This document shows positions 44,508-52,261 of a stretch of 64,000 bases of DNA, in pieces. Each line of letters opens with the position of its first letter. The first letter of the stretch is position 1. Source of the stretch: Pseudanabaena cinerea FACHB-1277 (GTDB lineage Bacteria > Cyanobacteriota > Cyanobacteriia > Pseudanabaenales > Pseudanabaenaceae); the NCBI RefSeq assembly GCF_014696345.1, contig NZ_JACJPY010000004.1, forward strand, positions 1-64,000. The letters run 5' to 3'. The notes beneath the pieces were generated by a model. It saw only the letters and a list, made by a program, of their open reading frames with translations. It had not been told where the DNA came from and searched no databases. A program made the translations under genes and the position numbers.

Positions 44508-46094
44508 ATGTCTAGACTCTGGCTGGATCTTGCGATTAGCCCTTTGGGACAAGTCCCAGCAAACCTCAGTCTTAGTGCCGATAGCCCTTTAGTCAAATTG
44601 CTGACAGCGATCGCCATCTTGGTTGGCGGCTGGCTCGTGGCAATTGTCCTATCAAGCTTTGTGCAGGGGATACTCAAGCGCACCACCATCGACAATAAAA
44701 TTGCGGCTTGGCTATCGGGGCAGGGGAATACAAACCCAGTGCCGATCGAGAAATGGATTGCGACAGCTATATTTTGGATTATTTTGCTGTTTACTCTTGT
44801 TGGGTTTTTTCAGTTTCTCCAACTAGATGCAGTTGCCGCACCTCTTAATGGCTTCTTGGCGCAAATCACCACTTTTATTCCCAAGTTGTTTGGGGCAGTT
44901 CTGTTATCTGCGATCGCTTGGGGCATTGCTACGGTTAGCAAGTTATTAGTATCACGCTCAATGCGATCGGCTAATCTTGATGCGCGACTCGGACAGCAGC
45001 TAGACGATGGCACGGATACAGTGCCACTCAGTGAAACCCTAGCCAATGCTTTGTACTGGTTTATTTTGCTGCTGTTTTTACCCCTAATTTTAGATGCGCT
45101 CGGTTTGCAGCAAGCCCTACAGCCTTTGCAAAACTTAGTTAATCAATTGCTAAGCGCTCTACCCAAAATCCTGAAAGCTGTTTTGATTGGTGCAGTTGGT
45201 TGGCTAATTGCCCAAACTGTGCGCCGCATCCTTACTAATCTTTTGACCACCGCAGGTGCTGATCGCCTTTTGCCTCAGTTTCGCTCTAGTCAAGATAATG
45301 GTGGACAGTCCCTGTCTCAACTATTGGGGATGGTTGCCTATATTTTGATTTTGATCCCTACGGCGATCGCTTCTCTTGAAGCCCTAGAAATCGCGGCGGT
45401 ATCCCGTCCTGCGACTGCAATGCTCGATCAAGCCCTCAAATATTTACCACAGATCTTTGTGGCAAGTTTGATTGTAGTTGTGGCTTATTTCTTTGCCCAA
45501 TTTGCCAGAGATATTGTCACCAATATTTTAACTAGTCTTGGTTTTGACAATATTTTGACTTGGCTCGGTTTACCCGCGATCGCTGGCACTGAACAGACTA
45601 GCGATCAAGCCAGTGATAGTGATAATGCTGAATCTCTAGCGACTTTACCCAAACTCACCCCATCGCAACTGGTGGGCATTGTTGTCTTAATTGGCATTAT
45701 GTTAGTGGCGATCGCTACTGCCACCGATGTGCTACAAATTGCGGCGCTTACTCGCATTGTTTTTGGTGTCCTAGAAATATCGGGGCGCGTGTTGAGTGGC
45801 GTAATCGTCTTTGCGATCGGCTTGTATTTGGCTAACCTTGCCTATGGTTTGATTGCTAGTTCTGGCAGTCGCCAAGCAAGGATTCTCGGTCATACCGCCC
45901 GCATTTCGATCATTGCTTTGATCTCGGCGATGGCTCTCAAGCAGATCGGCGTTGCTAGTAATATTGTTGACCTTGCCTTTGGTCTAATCACGGGCGCGAT
46001 CGCGGTGGCGATCGCCTTAGCCTTTGGTTTAGGTGGGCGCGATGTTGCCTCTGACCAAATTCGCAGTTGGCTAGAATCTTTCAAGCGTGACTAG
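44508..46094 (+). CDS. Mechanosensitive-channel-like TM-helix repeat protein
   Basis: 528 residues from ATG 44508, preceded by GGAG; an ATG eight codons earlier is possible. Four to five repeats of a membrane pair with PKLFGAVLLSAIAWGIA / PKILKAVLIGAVGWLIAQTVRRIL, the conserved TM-helix (CmpX-type) pattern, end in the glycine-rich AIAVAIALAFGLGGRDVA, which resembles the MscS pore helix. No cytoplasmic MscS vestibule domain follows. Probably an osmotic or envelope stress channel. Confidence 0.8.
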   Translation: MSRLWLDLAISPLGQVPANLSLSADSPLVKLLTAIAILVGGWLVAIVLSSFVQGILKRTTIDNKIAAWLSGQGNTNPVPIEKWIATAIFWIILLFTLVGFFQFLQLDAVAAPLNGFLAQITTFIPKLFGAVLLSAIAWGIATVSKLLVSRSMRSANLDARLGQQLDDGTDTVPLSETLANALYWFILLLFLPLILDALGLQQALQPLQNLVNQLLSALPKILKAVLIGAVGWLIAQTVRRILTNLLTTAGADRLLPQFRSSQDNGGQSLSQLLGMVAYILILIPTAIASLEALEIAAVSRPATAMLDQALKYLPQIFVASLIVVVAYFFAQFARDIVTNILTSLGFDNILTWLGLPAIAGTEQTSDQASDSDNAESLATLPKLTPSQLVGIVVLIGIMLVAIATATDVLQIAALTRIVFGVLEISGRVLSGVIVFAIGLYLANLAYGLIASSGSRQARILGHTARISIIALISAMALKQIGVASNIVDLAFGLITGAIAVAIALAFGLGGRDVASDQIRSWLESFKRD

Positions 46095-46317
46095 ATTCGA
46101 CCTATTGAGGCTTTGTCCTGATTGACGGACAAATTTTCACCCAAAGCAGGCAGTATGTCATCGCTACAGGGATTTTAAATTTGTAGGTCAATCAAGACTT
46201 TGACTAGTACATACCCTGCAAAAATAGATACATCACAACCAAAGGATTAGCAATGCGCCGCACTGCTAATCCTTTTGCTTACAGAGGCTGGTTTTACATC
46301 CGAATATAAAGGCGTTT
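46095..46317. repeat. Intergenic repeats
   Basis: 46121-46215 (GATTGACGGACAAATTTTCA to GACTAGTAC) shares the order ATGTC, TTTGTAGGTCA and CTAGTAC with the scar at 23618-23760. 46241-46275 is a hairpin with 12-base arms AAAGGATTAGCA / TGCTAATCCTTT followed by TTG; it may terminate the channel gene. Confidence 0.45.
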
Positions 46318-46419
46318 TTAAGTAGCTAGGCTATAGGCGATCGCGCGATCGGCAACTTCAATAATTAATAAAATATCCTCTGGCGTTGGCAAAGCTTTAG
46401 TCCTCTCTAATATTCCTCC
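46318..46419 (-). pseudogene. Uma2-like fragment
   Basis: A start-less frame reads LERTKALPTPEDILLIIEVA then DRAIAYSLAT and stop. PEDILLIIEVADxxIxY matches the catalytic-strand region of Uma2 (DUF820) endonucleases. Only about 35 codons remain. Directly downstream of hsdS; an intact Uma2 gene is at the other end of this island. Confidence 0.5.
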
Positions 46420-47747
46420 TATTTCTTAATTTTTCCTTTTGACCTTTCCCTTTTTACTTGTTCCAACAGTACCGATGCTGGCTCATCGTCAGGGTCTTGC
46501 GGTACAAGTTCGCCCCGAAATGCCTTTGCCAATGTTGCCTGTTCTAAGCGATCGCAAAGTTTCGCCGCTTGTTGATATTCTCTTTCCATCCGATCAATTT
46601 TCTCAAACATCTCTTCAACCCGCCGAACAATTTCTTTTTGTTCTTCAAGTGGCGGACAAAATAATTCAATATCGTTCAAAATAGCTAAATTAATATTTTT
46701 TTGAGCAGTCGCAGGAGCAAAAGATTCAAGATCTTCACTGATCATGTCAATCGACCATTTAAAAAACTCTGGTAAACATTTTTTATCATCGCATACGAAT
46801 CCTACGACACTATCGGGAAAACAAGCGGGATAAGACAGAATGGCAGTATCTCCAATATTTGCAGCAATTGTTATACAAACTGTACCTGCTTCCCACAATT
46901 TACTCTGACTAAGACCAAATTCACTATAAGTTTGTGAATGATTTTCTATTCTTCCGTTTGATTGTGCAATATCTCCAGTTTGAATAAATGGATAAATACC
47001 GCCATACAAACGAGAATCATTTCTTGGGCGATGTTTAGATTTTCCGCGTCCTAAGTATCCAATTTCAGCCATTTTGACTCTTCCCCAATTGAATGAAATA
47101 TTGTTAGTCTCTCGCCAATCTTCTGTTAATTTACCAGAGCAAGCAGCAGCTAAAACAGCTTGTTTGTAACGCGCAATTAGTTTGGGGATGTGGTTTAGCT
47201 CATTACGCGCCGATCGCTGGCGATCGCCTATCCGATCCAATTTATCCACAATCCGCCGTTGTTCATTAAGTGGCGGGAGATTTATTTGTGTTGTTCGCAA
47301 ATCTCCTAAAGAAATGTTATTCATAGCTCCACCACGAGCTTTTTCGCGTAACAACTTAATAGATTCAGAAGAGAGTTGATATAAAAGAAATTGAGGAATG
47401 CAATAAAAATTAGTTCCCCTGATTATTGCAACAGCCTGATTTGTATTTGCTGGGATATCATCTTGTTTAACTAAACAAGTTTCACCAATAGTACCTGCAA
47501 TAGAAAAGAGGATATCATTTTCTTCTAGCTGAGATCTTTTCAGTGTTTCATTAGCTTCTTTAGAAATAAAGGAAGAAATTGAACTTCTAATAATTTGCTT
47601 GTTTTTTATGTTTTCAATTTTTATAAATCTAATTCCAATATCAAGAAATTGAAATCCTAAAGTTGTTGGTGTTGTTCCTTTTGTAATTAGATTAGAAATA
47701 TCTTCTAAATTGCATTTAACCCACCCCATCGGCAAATCATCACTCAT
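46419..47747 (-). CDS. hsdS: Type I restriction-modification specificity subunit
   Basis: 442 residues with two target-recognition domains (about 1-170 and 215-375) and the two conserved helical spacers LPPLNEQRRIVDKLDRI and CPPLEEQKEIVRRVEEMFEKI that set the gap between half-sites. Its ATG overlaps the HepT stop (ATGA). The first 34 bases around its start are duplicated before mntA, 657 bases upstream. With HsdM and HsdR it recognises a bipartite DNA site. Confidence 0.92.
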   Translation of the reverse strand: MSDDLPMGWVKCNLEDISNLITKGTTPTTLGFQFLDIGIRFIKIENIKNKQIIRSSISSFISKEANETLKRSQLEENDILFSIAGTIGETCLVKQDDIPANTNQAVAIIRGTNFYCIPQFLLYQLSSESIKLLREKARGGAMNNISLGDLRTTQINLPPLNEQRRIVDKLDRIGDRQRSARNELNHIPKLIARYKQAVLAAACSGKLTEDWRETNNISFNWGRVKMAEIGYLGRGKSKHRPRNDSRLYGGIYPFIQTGDIAQSNGRIENHSQTYSEFGLSQSKLWEAGTVCITIAANIGDTAILSYPACFPDSVVGFVCDDKKCLPEFFKWSIDMISEDLESFAPATAQKNINLAILNDIELFCPPLEEQKEIVRRVEEMFEKIDRMEREYQQAAKLCDRLEQATLAKAFRGELVPQDPDDEPASVLLEQVKRERSKGKIKK

Positions 47748-47759
47748 AACCCAACCTCA
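47726..47759. repeat. 34-bp direct repeat at the hsdS start (copy 1)
   Basis: Matches 48383-48416 at 32 of 34 positions. On the minus strand it covers the last HepT codons (EVGL and stop) and the first hsdS codons (MSDDLPM). Confidence 0.85.
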
Positions 47760-48094
47760 TTACTTAAAATATACTCAATCTGCAAAAACACCTCAGGCAA
47801 ACTATCAGTCGCAACCTCCCACACAATATCTAAGTTCACACCAAAATATTCATGAATTAACTTATCCCTCATCCCAGCCATAAACCTCCAAGGAACATCA
47901 GGAAAACGCTCTTTTATTTTTGGAGAAATGCCCTTACTCGCCTCACCCAAAATTTCCAAAGCCCTAATCACAGCATCTTGAGTTTTAAGATCATTAACAA
48001 ACTCCTGATAACTGACTTGCTCAATATACATCTCAACTCTACGGATAGACTCTAACATATCAGATAGAAGTTCACGATCTGAACGTTTAGACAT
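47744..48094 (-). CDS. hepT: HEPN ribonuclease toxin, HepT-like (DUF86)
   Basis: 116 residues from ATG 48094 (MSKRSDRELL), overlapping the mntA end by 8 bases. Catalytic motif R-x4-H-x-Y is R76-DKLI-H81-E-Y83. AVIRALEILGEASKGIS is typical DUF86. HepT cleaves or alters tRNA and is silenced by adenylylation by MntA. Its stop codon overlaps the hsdS start, so it is translated within the restriction operon; its last four residues come from a repeat. Confidence 0.88.
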   Translation of the reverse strand: MSKRSDRELLSDMLESIRRVEMYIEQVSYQEFVNDLKTQDAVIRALEILGEASKGISPKIKERFPDVPWRFMAGMRDKLIHEYFGVNLDIVWEVATDSLPEVFLQIEYILSNEVGL

Positions 48095-48404
48095 AGACCA
48101 GACTCTCAAGGATACTACGCGATACATTAGGATTGCGAATATGCTGTACACCCGTCAAAGTCAGCACATCCACCCTACGCCCCAAACACTCCTCAAGGTA
48201 ATCACACAACTCCATAAACCGCAAACCAATCGGGCGATCAAACTCAACCACCAAATCCACATCACTAAACAAATTCGCATTCCCACGCGCAAACGACCCA
48301 AACAGAGCCAATCTCCTAATATAAAAATTCTGGCGTAAATATTCCAAATTTTGCCGCAAACACTTGATTATAGATTCCTTATCCATCGGTAAACCATCAC
48401 TCAT
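48087..48404 (-). CDS. mntA: MNT nucleotidyltransferase antitoxin, MntA-like
   Basis: 105 residues. GSFARGN...FSDVDLVVEF (G-S-x10-D-x-D) is the active site. The first seven residues MSDGLPM are encoded by a copy of the hsdS start; ATG 48386 (MDKESI) may be the original start. Adenylylates HepT. Complete pair with hepT. Confidence 0.88.
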   Translation of the reverse strand: MSDGLPMDKESIIKCLRQNLEYLRQNFYIRRLALFGSFARGNANLFSDVDLVVEFDRPIGLRFMELCDYLEECLGRRVDVLTLTGVQHIRNPNVSRSILESLVYV

Positions 48405-48416
48405 AACCCAACCTCA
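48383..48416. repeat. 34-bp direct repeat at the mntA start (copy 2)
   Basis: Copy of 47726-47759 with two mismatches. The two copies bracket the mntA-hepT pair exactly. Confidence 0.85.
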
Positions 48417-48441
48417 ATTTAACAAACAAACCTTAGCATAA

Positions 48442-48591
48442 GACAAAAACAGTAGGGATTGGGCAATTGCGCCAAAATCTCTCAAACTCATTCAAACCCT
48501 TATCCGCAAATGCTCAACCCTTAACGCCGATCGCCCAGAAATTATGACTGCGGCAGCGAAATTTGGGATAAATGTTAGAGGTTTAGGGTAG
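48442..48591 (+). other. Coding-like fragment with no start
   Basis: Plus-strand open frame reading RDWAIAPKSLKLIQTLIRK and ending AAAKFGINVRGLG before TAG 48589-48591. Composition looks protein-like, but it has no start and no recognised family. The first half falls in a 53-bp repeat found again at 49193. Confidence 0.3.
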
Positions 48592-48706
48592 AGCATTCCC
48601 GAATTAAAGTTATCTGTAAATTAGCAAATCGCGGCAGGAATGCTCTACCCCTACAGCCATTGCATCTTAAATTTACAAACAAGCGATTCAGTCGCTATAT
48701 TTTACT
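48463..48706. repeat. Repeat unit A-B, copy 1 (with 125-bp extra segment)
   Basis: A (48463-48515) is identical over 53 bases to 49193-49245. B (48641-48706) matches 49241-49306 at 64 of 66. In copy 1 the parts are separated by 125 bases bounded by TGCTC on both sides; in copy 2 they are joined at that pentamer. Confidence 0.85.
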
Positions 48707-48818
48707 TTACAAACAACCCTAAAAACCTAGATGCAGTCACAACCATCGTACCCTGCGCCCCATTAAATGCCTCAAAATCGCGATCGCCCGTAATGAGATA
48801 ATCAGCAACTCTAATCAT
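48702..48818 (-). pseudogene. PIN-domain toxin remnant
   Basis: 38 codons starting at an ATG that overlaps the antitoxin stop (ATGA). RVADYLITGDRDFEAF and VVTASRFL match the C-terminal part of PIN (VapC-like) ribonucleases, including the late Asp pair; the first two-thirds of the domain is deleted. Confidence 0.7.
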
Positions 48819-49090
48819 TCGCCTCGCCTATAAGCTGCGATTTCTTCAGCAATCTCTTCATCCGTAATTTCACTGACACCAGGCAAAGCCTGAGTTTCTC
48901 TAAATAGCTGCTTCATATCTTCAACCAAAGCTGCACGATTTTCTATTGTTTTAGGCTTTACATGAATACGATTAGTATTTTGTTGAAATATCAAAAAATC
49001 CACAAAATCAATCACAGAATTTAACTTGTCAGATTCAAGATTCTCTAACTTTTCCAAAAGGCGATCGCGTAACATATCAATCGTTGTCAT
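48815..49090 (-). CDS. DUF2281-like antitoxin
   Basis: 91 residues. A helix pair SDKLNSVIDFVDFLIFQQ followed by an acidic tail (TDEEIAEEIAAYRRGE) is the pattern of small antitoxins that precede PIN toxins in cyanobacteria. The toxin after it is a stub, so it is an orphan. Its upstream region (49084-49135) is shared with the next antitoxin gene. Confidence 0.7.
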   Translation of the reverse strand: MTTIDMLRDRLLEKLENLESDKLNSVIDFVDFLIFQQNTNRIHVKPKTIENRAALVEDMKQLFRETQALPGVSEITDEEIAEEIAAYRRGE

Positions 49091-49164
49091 TTGTTTTTAA
49101 CCTCCGTGCCTTACATTCAAACATCATAAGCGATCTGAACGTTTAGACATAGACTAGACTCTCA
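49084..49164. repeat. Promoter repeat C (copy 1) fused to a mntA-hepT junction fragment
   Basis: 49111-49135 (TTACATTCAAACATCATAAG plus CGATC) recurs at 49999-50023 and 50694-50718. 49131-49164 matches 48075-48108, the mntA/hepT overlap, at 33 of 34 bases. So a piece of a second MntA-HepT pair is joined to the leader. Confidence 0.8.
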
Positions 49165-49192
49165 TTGTTAGATCCAGAGACGTAGAGGTTGA

Positions 49193-49306
49193 GCAATTGC
49201 GCCAAAATCTCTCAAACTCATTCAAACCCTTATCCGCAAATGCTCTACCCTTACAGCCATTGCATTTTAAATTTACAAACAAGCGATTCAGTCGCTATAT
49301 TTTACT
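49193..49306. repeat. Repeat unit A-B, copy 2
   Basis: Direct repeat of 48463-48706 without the 125-bp middle. Ends two bases before the PIN toxin stop. Confidence 0.85.
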
Positions 49307-49307
49307 G

Positions 49308-49721
49308 CTACAGAGGATTAATTACATCAAAACTATCTGCATCATGAATAAGGTAAAACAAAAAATCAGAATCAGTAGTCAAAATTTGCCTATAACCTAG
49401 ATTCTCAGCCGCTAAGACCAAAGTAGCATCAGCCAAGTCCATAGGGCGATCATGATAACGTTCCATTAACTCTAAAATGCGAACAGAATCTTGCTGTTTA
49501 ACTTCATAGATGAATAGATCGTTGTTCAAAAGCATCTTCCCTAATTGTTTTTGGGCAACCCATCCACCACGCTTGTAAGCTAAATACATGGCTTCAGTCA
49601 AACAACACCAAGTTGTAGTCAGAGGCTTATTGAGACGCAAAACCAAATCTCTGTAAGCAATATGTTGAGACTGTTTACGATCGACTAAGCAAAGCATAAC
49701 GCTAGCATCCTACAAGATCAT
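49308..49721 (-). pseudogene. PIN-domain toxin interrupted by a stop at codon 4
   Basis: The natural start is ATG 49721, overlapping the antitoxin TGA (ATGA). It reads MIL, stop (TAG, 49710-49712), then DASVMLCLVDRKQ. The first PIN catalytic Asp (DASV) lies just after the stop. An ATG at 49697 could restart a 129-residue product that has DLADATLVLAAE and TTDSDF but not that Asp. Most likely an inactivated toxin. Confidence 0.75.
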
Positions 49722-49978
49722 AAATCTAATCCTTGATTACGATACTTATCTAATATCGCCTCTTGATACTCATTAACAGGCTCATGCGGTATCAACTCAA
49801 GGCGATCGACCTCATCAAACCACTGTTGCCATTTTGGAGCAACACCATCAGAGAGATTACTAGACTTAACCTCTAACTGATGCCTCATGATCATAAAGTC
49901 AATAAAACTATCAACCTCTTTTAAAATTTCATCTGGCAACTGAAACAGCTTAACCGCAGTCATTTCACGAATTGTCAT
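49718..49978 (-). CDS. DUF2281-like antitoxin
   Basis: 86 residues: LFQLPDEILKEVDSFIDFMI (DUF2281-type helix pair) then an acidic/Trp segment WQQWFDEVDRLEL and a YQEAILDKYRNQGLDL tail. Pairs with the PIN gene through a 4-base overlap. Same promoter repeat as the neighbouring antitoxin. Confidence 0.72.
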   Translation of the reverse strand: MTIREMTAVKLFQLPDEILKEVDSFIDFMIMRHQLEVKSSNLSDGVAPKWQQWFDEVDRLELIPHEPVNEYQEAILDKYRNQGLDL

Positions 49979-50023
49979 TTGTTTTCAACCTCCGCGCCTT
50001 ACATTCAAACATCATAAGCGATC
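49973..50023. repeat. Promoter repeat C, copy 2
   Basis: About 50 bases including the antitoxin start codon match 49084-49135 with few differences. Confidence 0.8.
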
Positions 50024-50072
50024 GCCTGTAATTTAGATAATCAGCAGAAGAGCTGATCGCTCTTCACAAGAC

Positions 50073-50522
50073 CTAGGGTAAATTCTCTAAATCCAGCAAA
50101 TCTTTAAGCCTCCCACTAGATAGTTTATTCCGCTTTAAGTCTTGCAAATTAATCGTATTTATACTCAGATCATCGATTTGAACTACCAAACGATTTTCAA
50201 AACATTCATCAAATGCAACTCCTGAAATAGTAGTTAAAATTTCTAACCTTAATGGTGGCACACCCATACGAATTATTTGCTCTTCTTTAAGAAATAGTTC
50301 GGGTGATAACTCTGGAACTGCAAAACCAAACTCAATGAGAGCATTTACAATACTTGTAGCATTATCTGGGCTAATCCTAACCCAAACATCCATATCACCA
50401 GTTGCCCTTACAAATCCATAATAGCCAACAGCATATCCACCAATCAATAAGTAATCAACTTGATGGAAATTTAGCAATCTCAAAAACTCTTTGAAGTCTT
50501 GTGGTATTTGGATCATAGCCAT
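50073..50522 (-). CDS. DUF6036-like nucleotidyltransferase
   Basis: 149 residues. DYLLIGGYAVGYYGFVRATG then DMDVWV is a nucleotidyltransferase core (G-G...D-x-D) of the AbiEii/DUF6036 kind. Overlaps the upstream small gene by 68 bases. This pair type is common in cyanobacteria and treated as toxin-antitoxin-like; activity unknown. Confidence 0.75.
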   Translation of the reverse strand: MAMIQIPQDFKEFLRLLNFHQVDYLLIGGYAVGYYGFVRATGDMDVWVRISPDNATSIVNALIEFGFAVPELSPELFLKEEQIIRMGVPPLRLEILTTISGVAFDECFENRLVVQIDDLSINTINLQDLKRNKLSSGRLKDLLDLENLP

Positions 50523-50670
50523 ACATTACCTGTCTTAGATGTTCCAATGCTATCAACCTTTCGGAAGGACTTTTGAGCAACCAATAGCCTTTATCTTCAC
50601 TATCATCATCCTTTAAACCAACAACACTAAAAGATGAACTATCAAATTTAAAACCGTTATTGTTGTTCAT
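50455..50670 (-). CDS. Small partner of the nucleotidyltransferase
   Basis: 71 residues: KGYWLLKSPSERLIALEHLR, then GYDPNTTRLQRVFEIA. The SPxERLxALExLRxxxYGYDP..RLQRVFEI pattern regularly precedes DUF6036-type genes. Overlapping reading frames show translational coupling. Confidence 0.7.
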   Translation of the reverse strand: MNNNNGFKFDSSSFSVVGLKDDDSEDKGYWLLKSPSERLIALEHLRQVMYGYDPNTTRLQRVFEIAKFPSS

Positions 50671-50693
50671 GATACCTCATCAAATTCCGTACT

Positions 50694-50720
50694 TTACATT
50701 CAAACATCATAAGCGATCGC
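50694..50720. repeat. Promoter repeat C, copy 3
   Basis: TTACATTCAAACATCATAAG plus CGATCGC, upstream of the nucleotidyltransferase pair and 57 bases after the hsdM stop. Confidence 0.8.
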
Positions 50721-50776
50721 CTAGTAGATAAATAGGGTGCGTTACGCTAAGCTAATGCACCCTACAGAATTTTTGA

Positions 50777-52261
50777 TTAGTTTAACTCCTCTATCAACCC
50801 ATCGATCGCCGCTAGTGCATTTTTTAAATGAGTGGCGATCGCCGCCGCAATTTCTTCTGGCTCCGTCATTTCATCTTCAGGATCATCGCTAGTGTCGCGC
50901 AGCCATGCAATATCCAGATTGTCATTGCGATCGCTAATTTGTTCGCGAGTAAAGCAACGGAATCGCCCTTCTTCACCTTGATCGATGCGTGGTGACTTCC
51001 CATAGGGATCTTCACCAAAGGCGGCTTCAAATTCGGCAAAATCAGCGAGGGTGAGTTGGCGGGTTTTGCCGAAGGTGTTGGTATTGGCTCGCATATCGTA
51101 CACCCACACGGCTTTGGTGTTGCCGCGATCGCTCTTACCGCGTGTAAAAAATAGCACATTAGTTTTCACGCCTTGAGCATAAAAAATGCCAGTGGGCAAT
51201 CGCAAAATCGTATGCAGATCGCAGAGTTCCATTAGCTGCTGTCTTAACTTTTTGCCTGTATTATCTTCAAAGAGAACGTTGTCAGGTAAGACTACGGCGG
51301 CTCTGCCATTGGGTTTGAGGGCGCGATAGATATGCTCGACAAAGGCAAGTTGTTTATTAGAAGTTTCGGCAGTAATCGAGAAGTCATTGCGGGTGGGACG
51401 ACCACCGCCTTTTTTTGTGCCGAAGGGAGGATTAGTGAGGATCACATCAGCTTTGCCAAGGGTTTCGCCATCGGGGGAGAGGCTATCGCCGCAATCAACG
51501 GGGCTTTCGATGCCATGCAGCATCAAGTTCATCAGGCAAAGGCGATGGGTATCGGGAACTAATTCTAGTCCGCGAAAGGCTTGGCAAATTTGGAATTCTT
51601 GAGCTTTGCTACTGAGTTGGTAAAAATCATCAGTCTGGGCTTTGATGTAATGATCGGCGGCGACTAAGAAACCTGCTGTACCTGCGGCGGGATCTTGGAT
51701 AACTTCCCCTGCTTGGGGCTTGATCAGTCTGACGATCGCATCGATCAAAGGTCTAGGCGTGAAATACTGCCCTGCACCCGATTTCTTTTCGGCAGCATTT
51801 TTTTCTAACAAGCCTTCATACAGGTTGCCCAACCCTTCTTCACGGGCGGAAAACCAATCAAGGGCATCGATCGCATCGGTGATCGCTTTGAGATTAGTGG
51901 GTTTGCGGAGTTTGGTTTGAGCATCGGTAAAGATGGCTAGTACCACTGCGTCATTCACTTTCTTCGGTGAACCCAAATCTAGCAATAGCTGTTTGTAAAA
52001 TTCTAATTGTTCCAAACCTTGGCGATCGTCAAGATCTTGCCAGCGATAGTTTTCAGGAAGGCGGCTTTCTTTGCCTGTTTCGGCAAGCATTTTCAGGAAT
52101 AGCAGATAGGTCAACTCGGTGACATATTCGTTATAGGTAATGCCATCATCGCGGAGAATATTACAGAGATTCCAGAGTTTCGCGACAATATCACGGGTGA
52201 TATTCCCATTTGTGCTATCGCCATTACTGCCATTATGCTTACTCAAGCTTGCTTTAACCAT
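50777..52261 (-). CDS. hsdM: Type I restriction-modification DNA methyltransferase
   Basis: 494 residues. Helical N-terminal HsdM domain (about 10-150), SAM motif DPAAGTAGFLVAAD (about 193) and catalytic NPPFG (about 278), the adenine-N6 type. Overlaps the hsdR end by 19 bases. The hsdS gene, normally next, is 3 kb away behind toxin-antitoxin genes. Confidence 0.95.
   Translation of the reverse strand: MVKASLSKHNGSNGDSTNGNITRDIVAKLWNLCNILRDDGITYNEYVTELTYLLFLKMLAETGKESRLPENYRWQDLDDRQGLEQLEFYKQLLLDLGSPKKVNDAVVLAIFTDAQTKLRKPTNLKAITDAIDALDWFSAREEGLGNLYEGLLEKNAAEKKSGAGQYFTPRPLIDAIVRLIKPQAGEVIQDPAAGTAGFLVAADHYIKAQTDDFYQLSSKAQEFQICQAFRGLELVPDTHRLCLMNLMLHGIESPVDCGDSLSPDGETLGKADVILTNPPFGTKKGGGRPTRNDFSITAETSNKQLAFVEHIYRALKPNGRAAVVLPDNVLFEDNTGKKLRQQLMELCDLHTILRLPTGIFYAQGVKTNVLFFTRGKSDRGNTKAVWVYDMRANTNTFGKTRQLTLADFAEFEAAFGEDPYGKSPRIDQGEEGRFRCFTREQISDRNDNLDIAWLRDTSDDPEDEMTEPEEIAAAIATHLKNALAAIDGLIEELN

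Noticed and set aside
48463..49306. CRISPR-like array between toxin-antitoxin genes
   Set aside because: Only two copies of long, unequal repeats; no regular short repeats and spacers.
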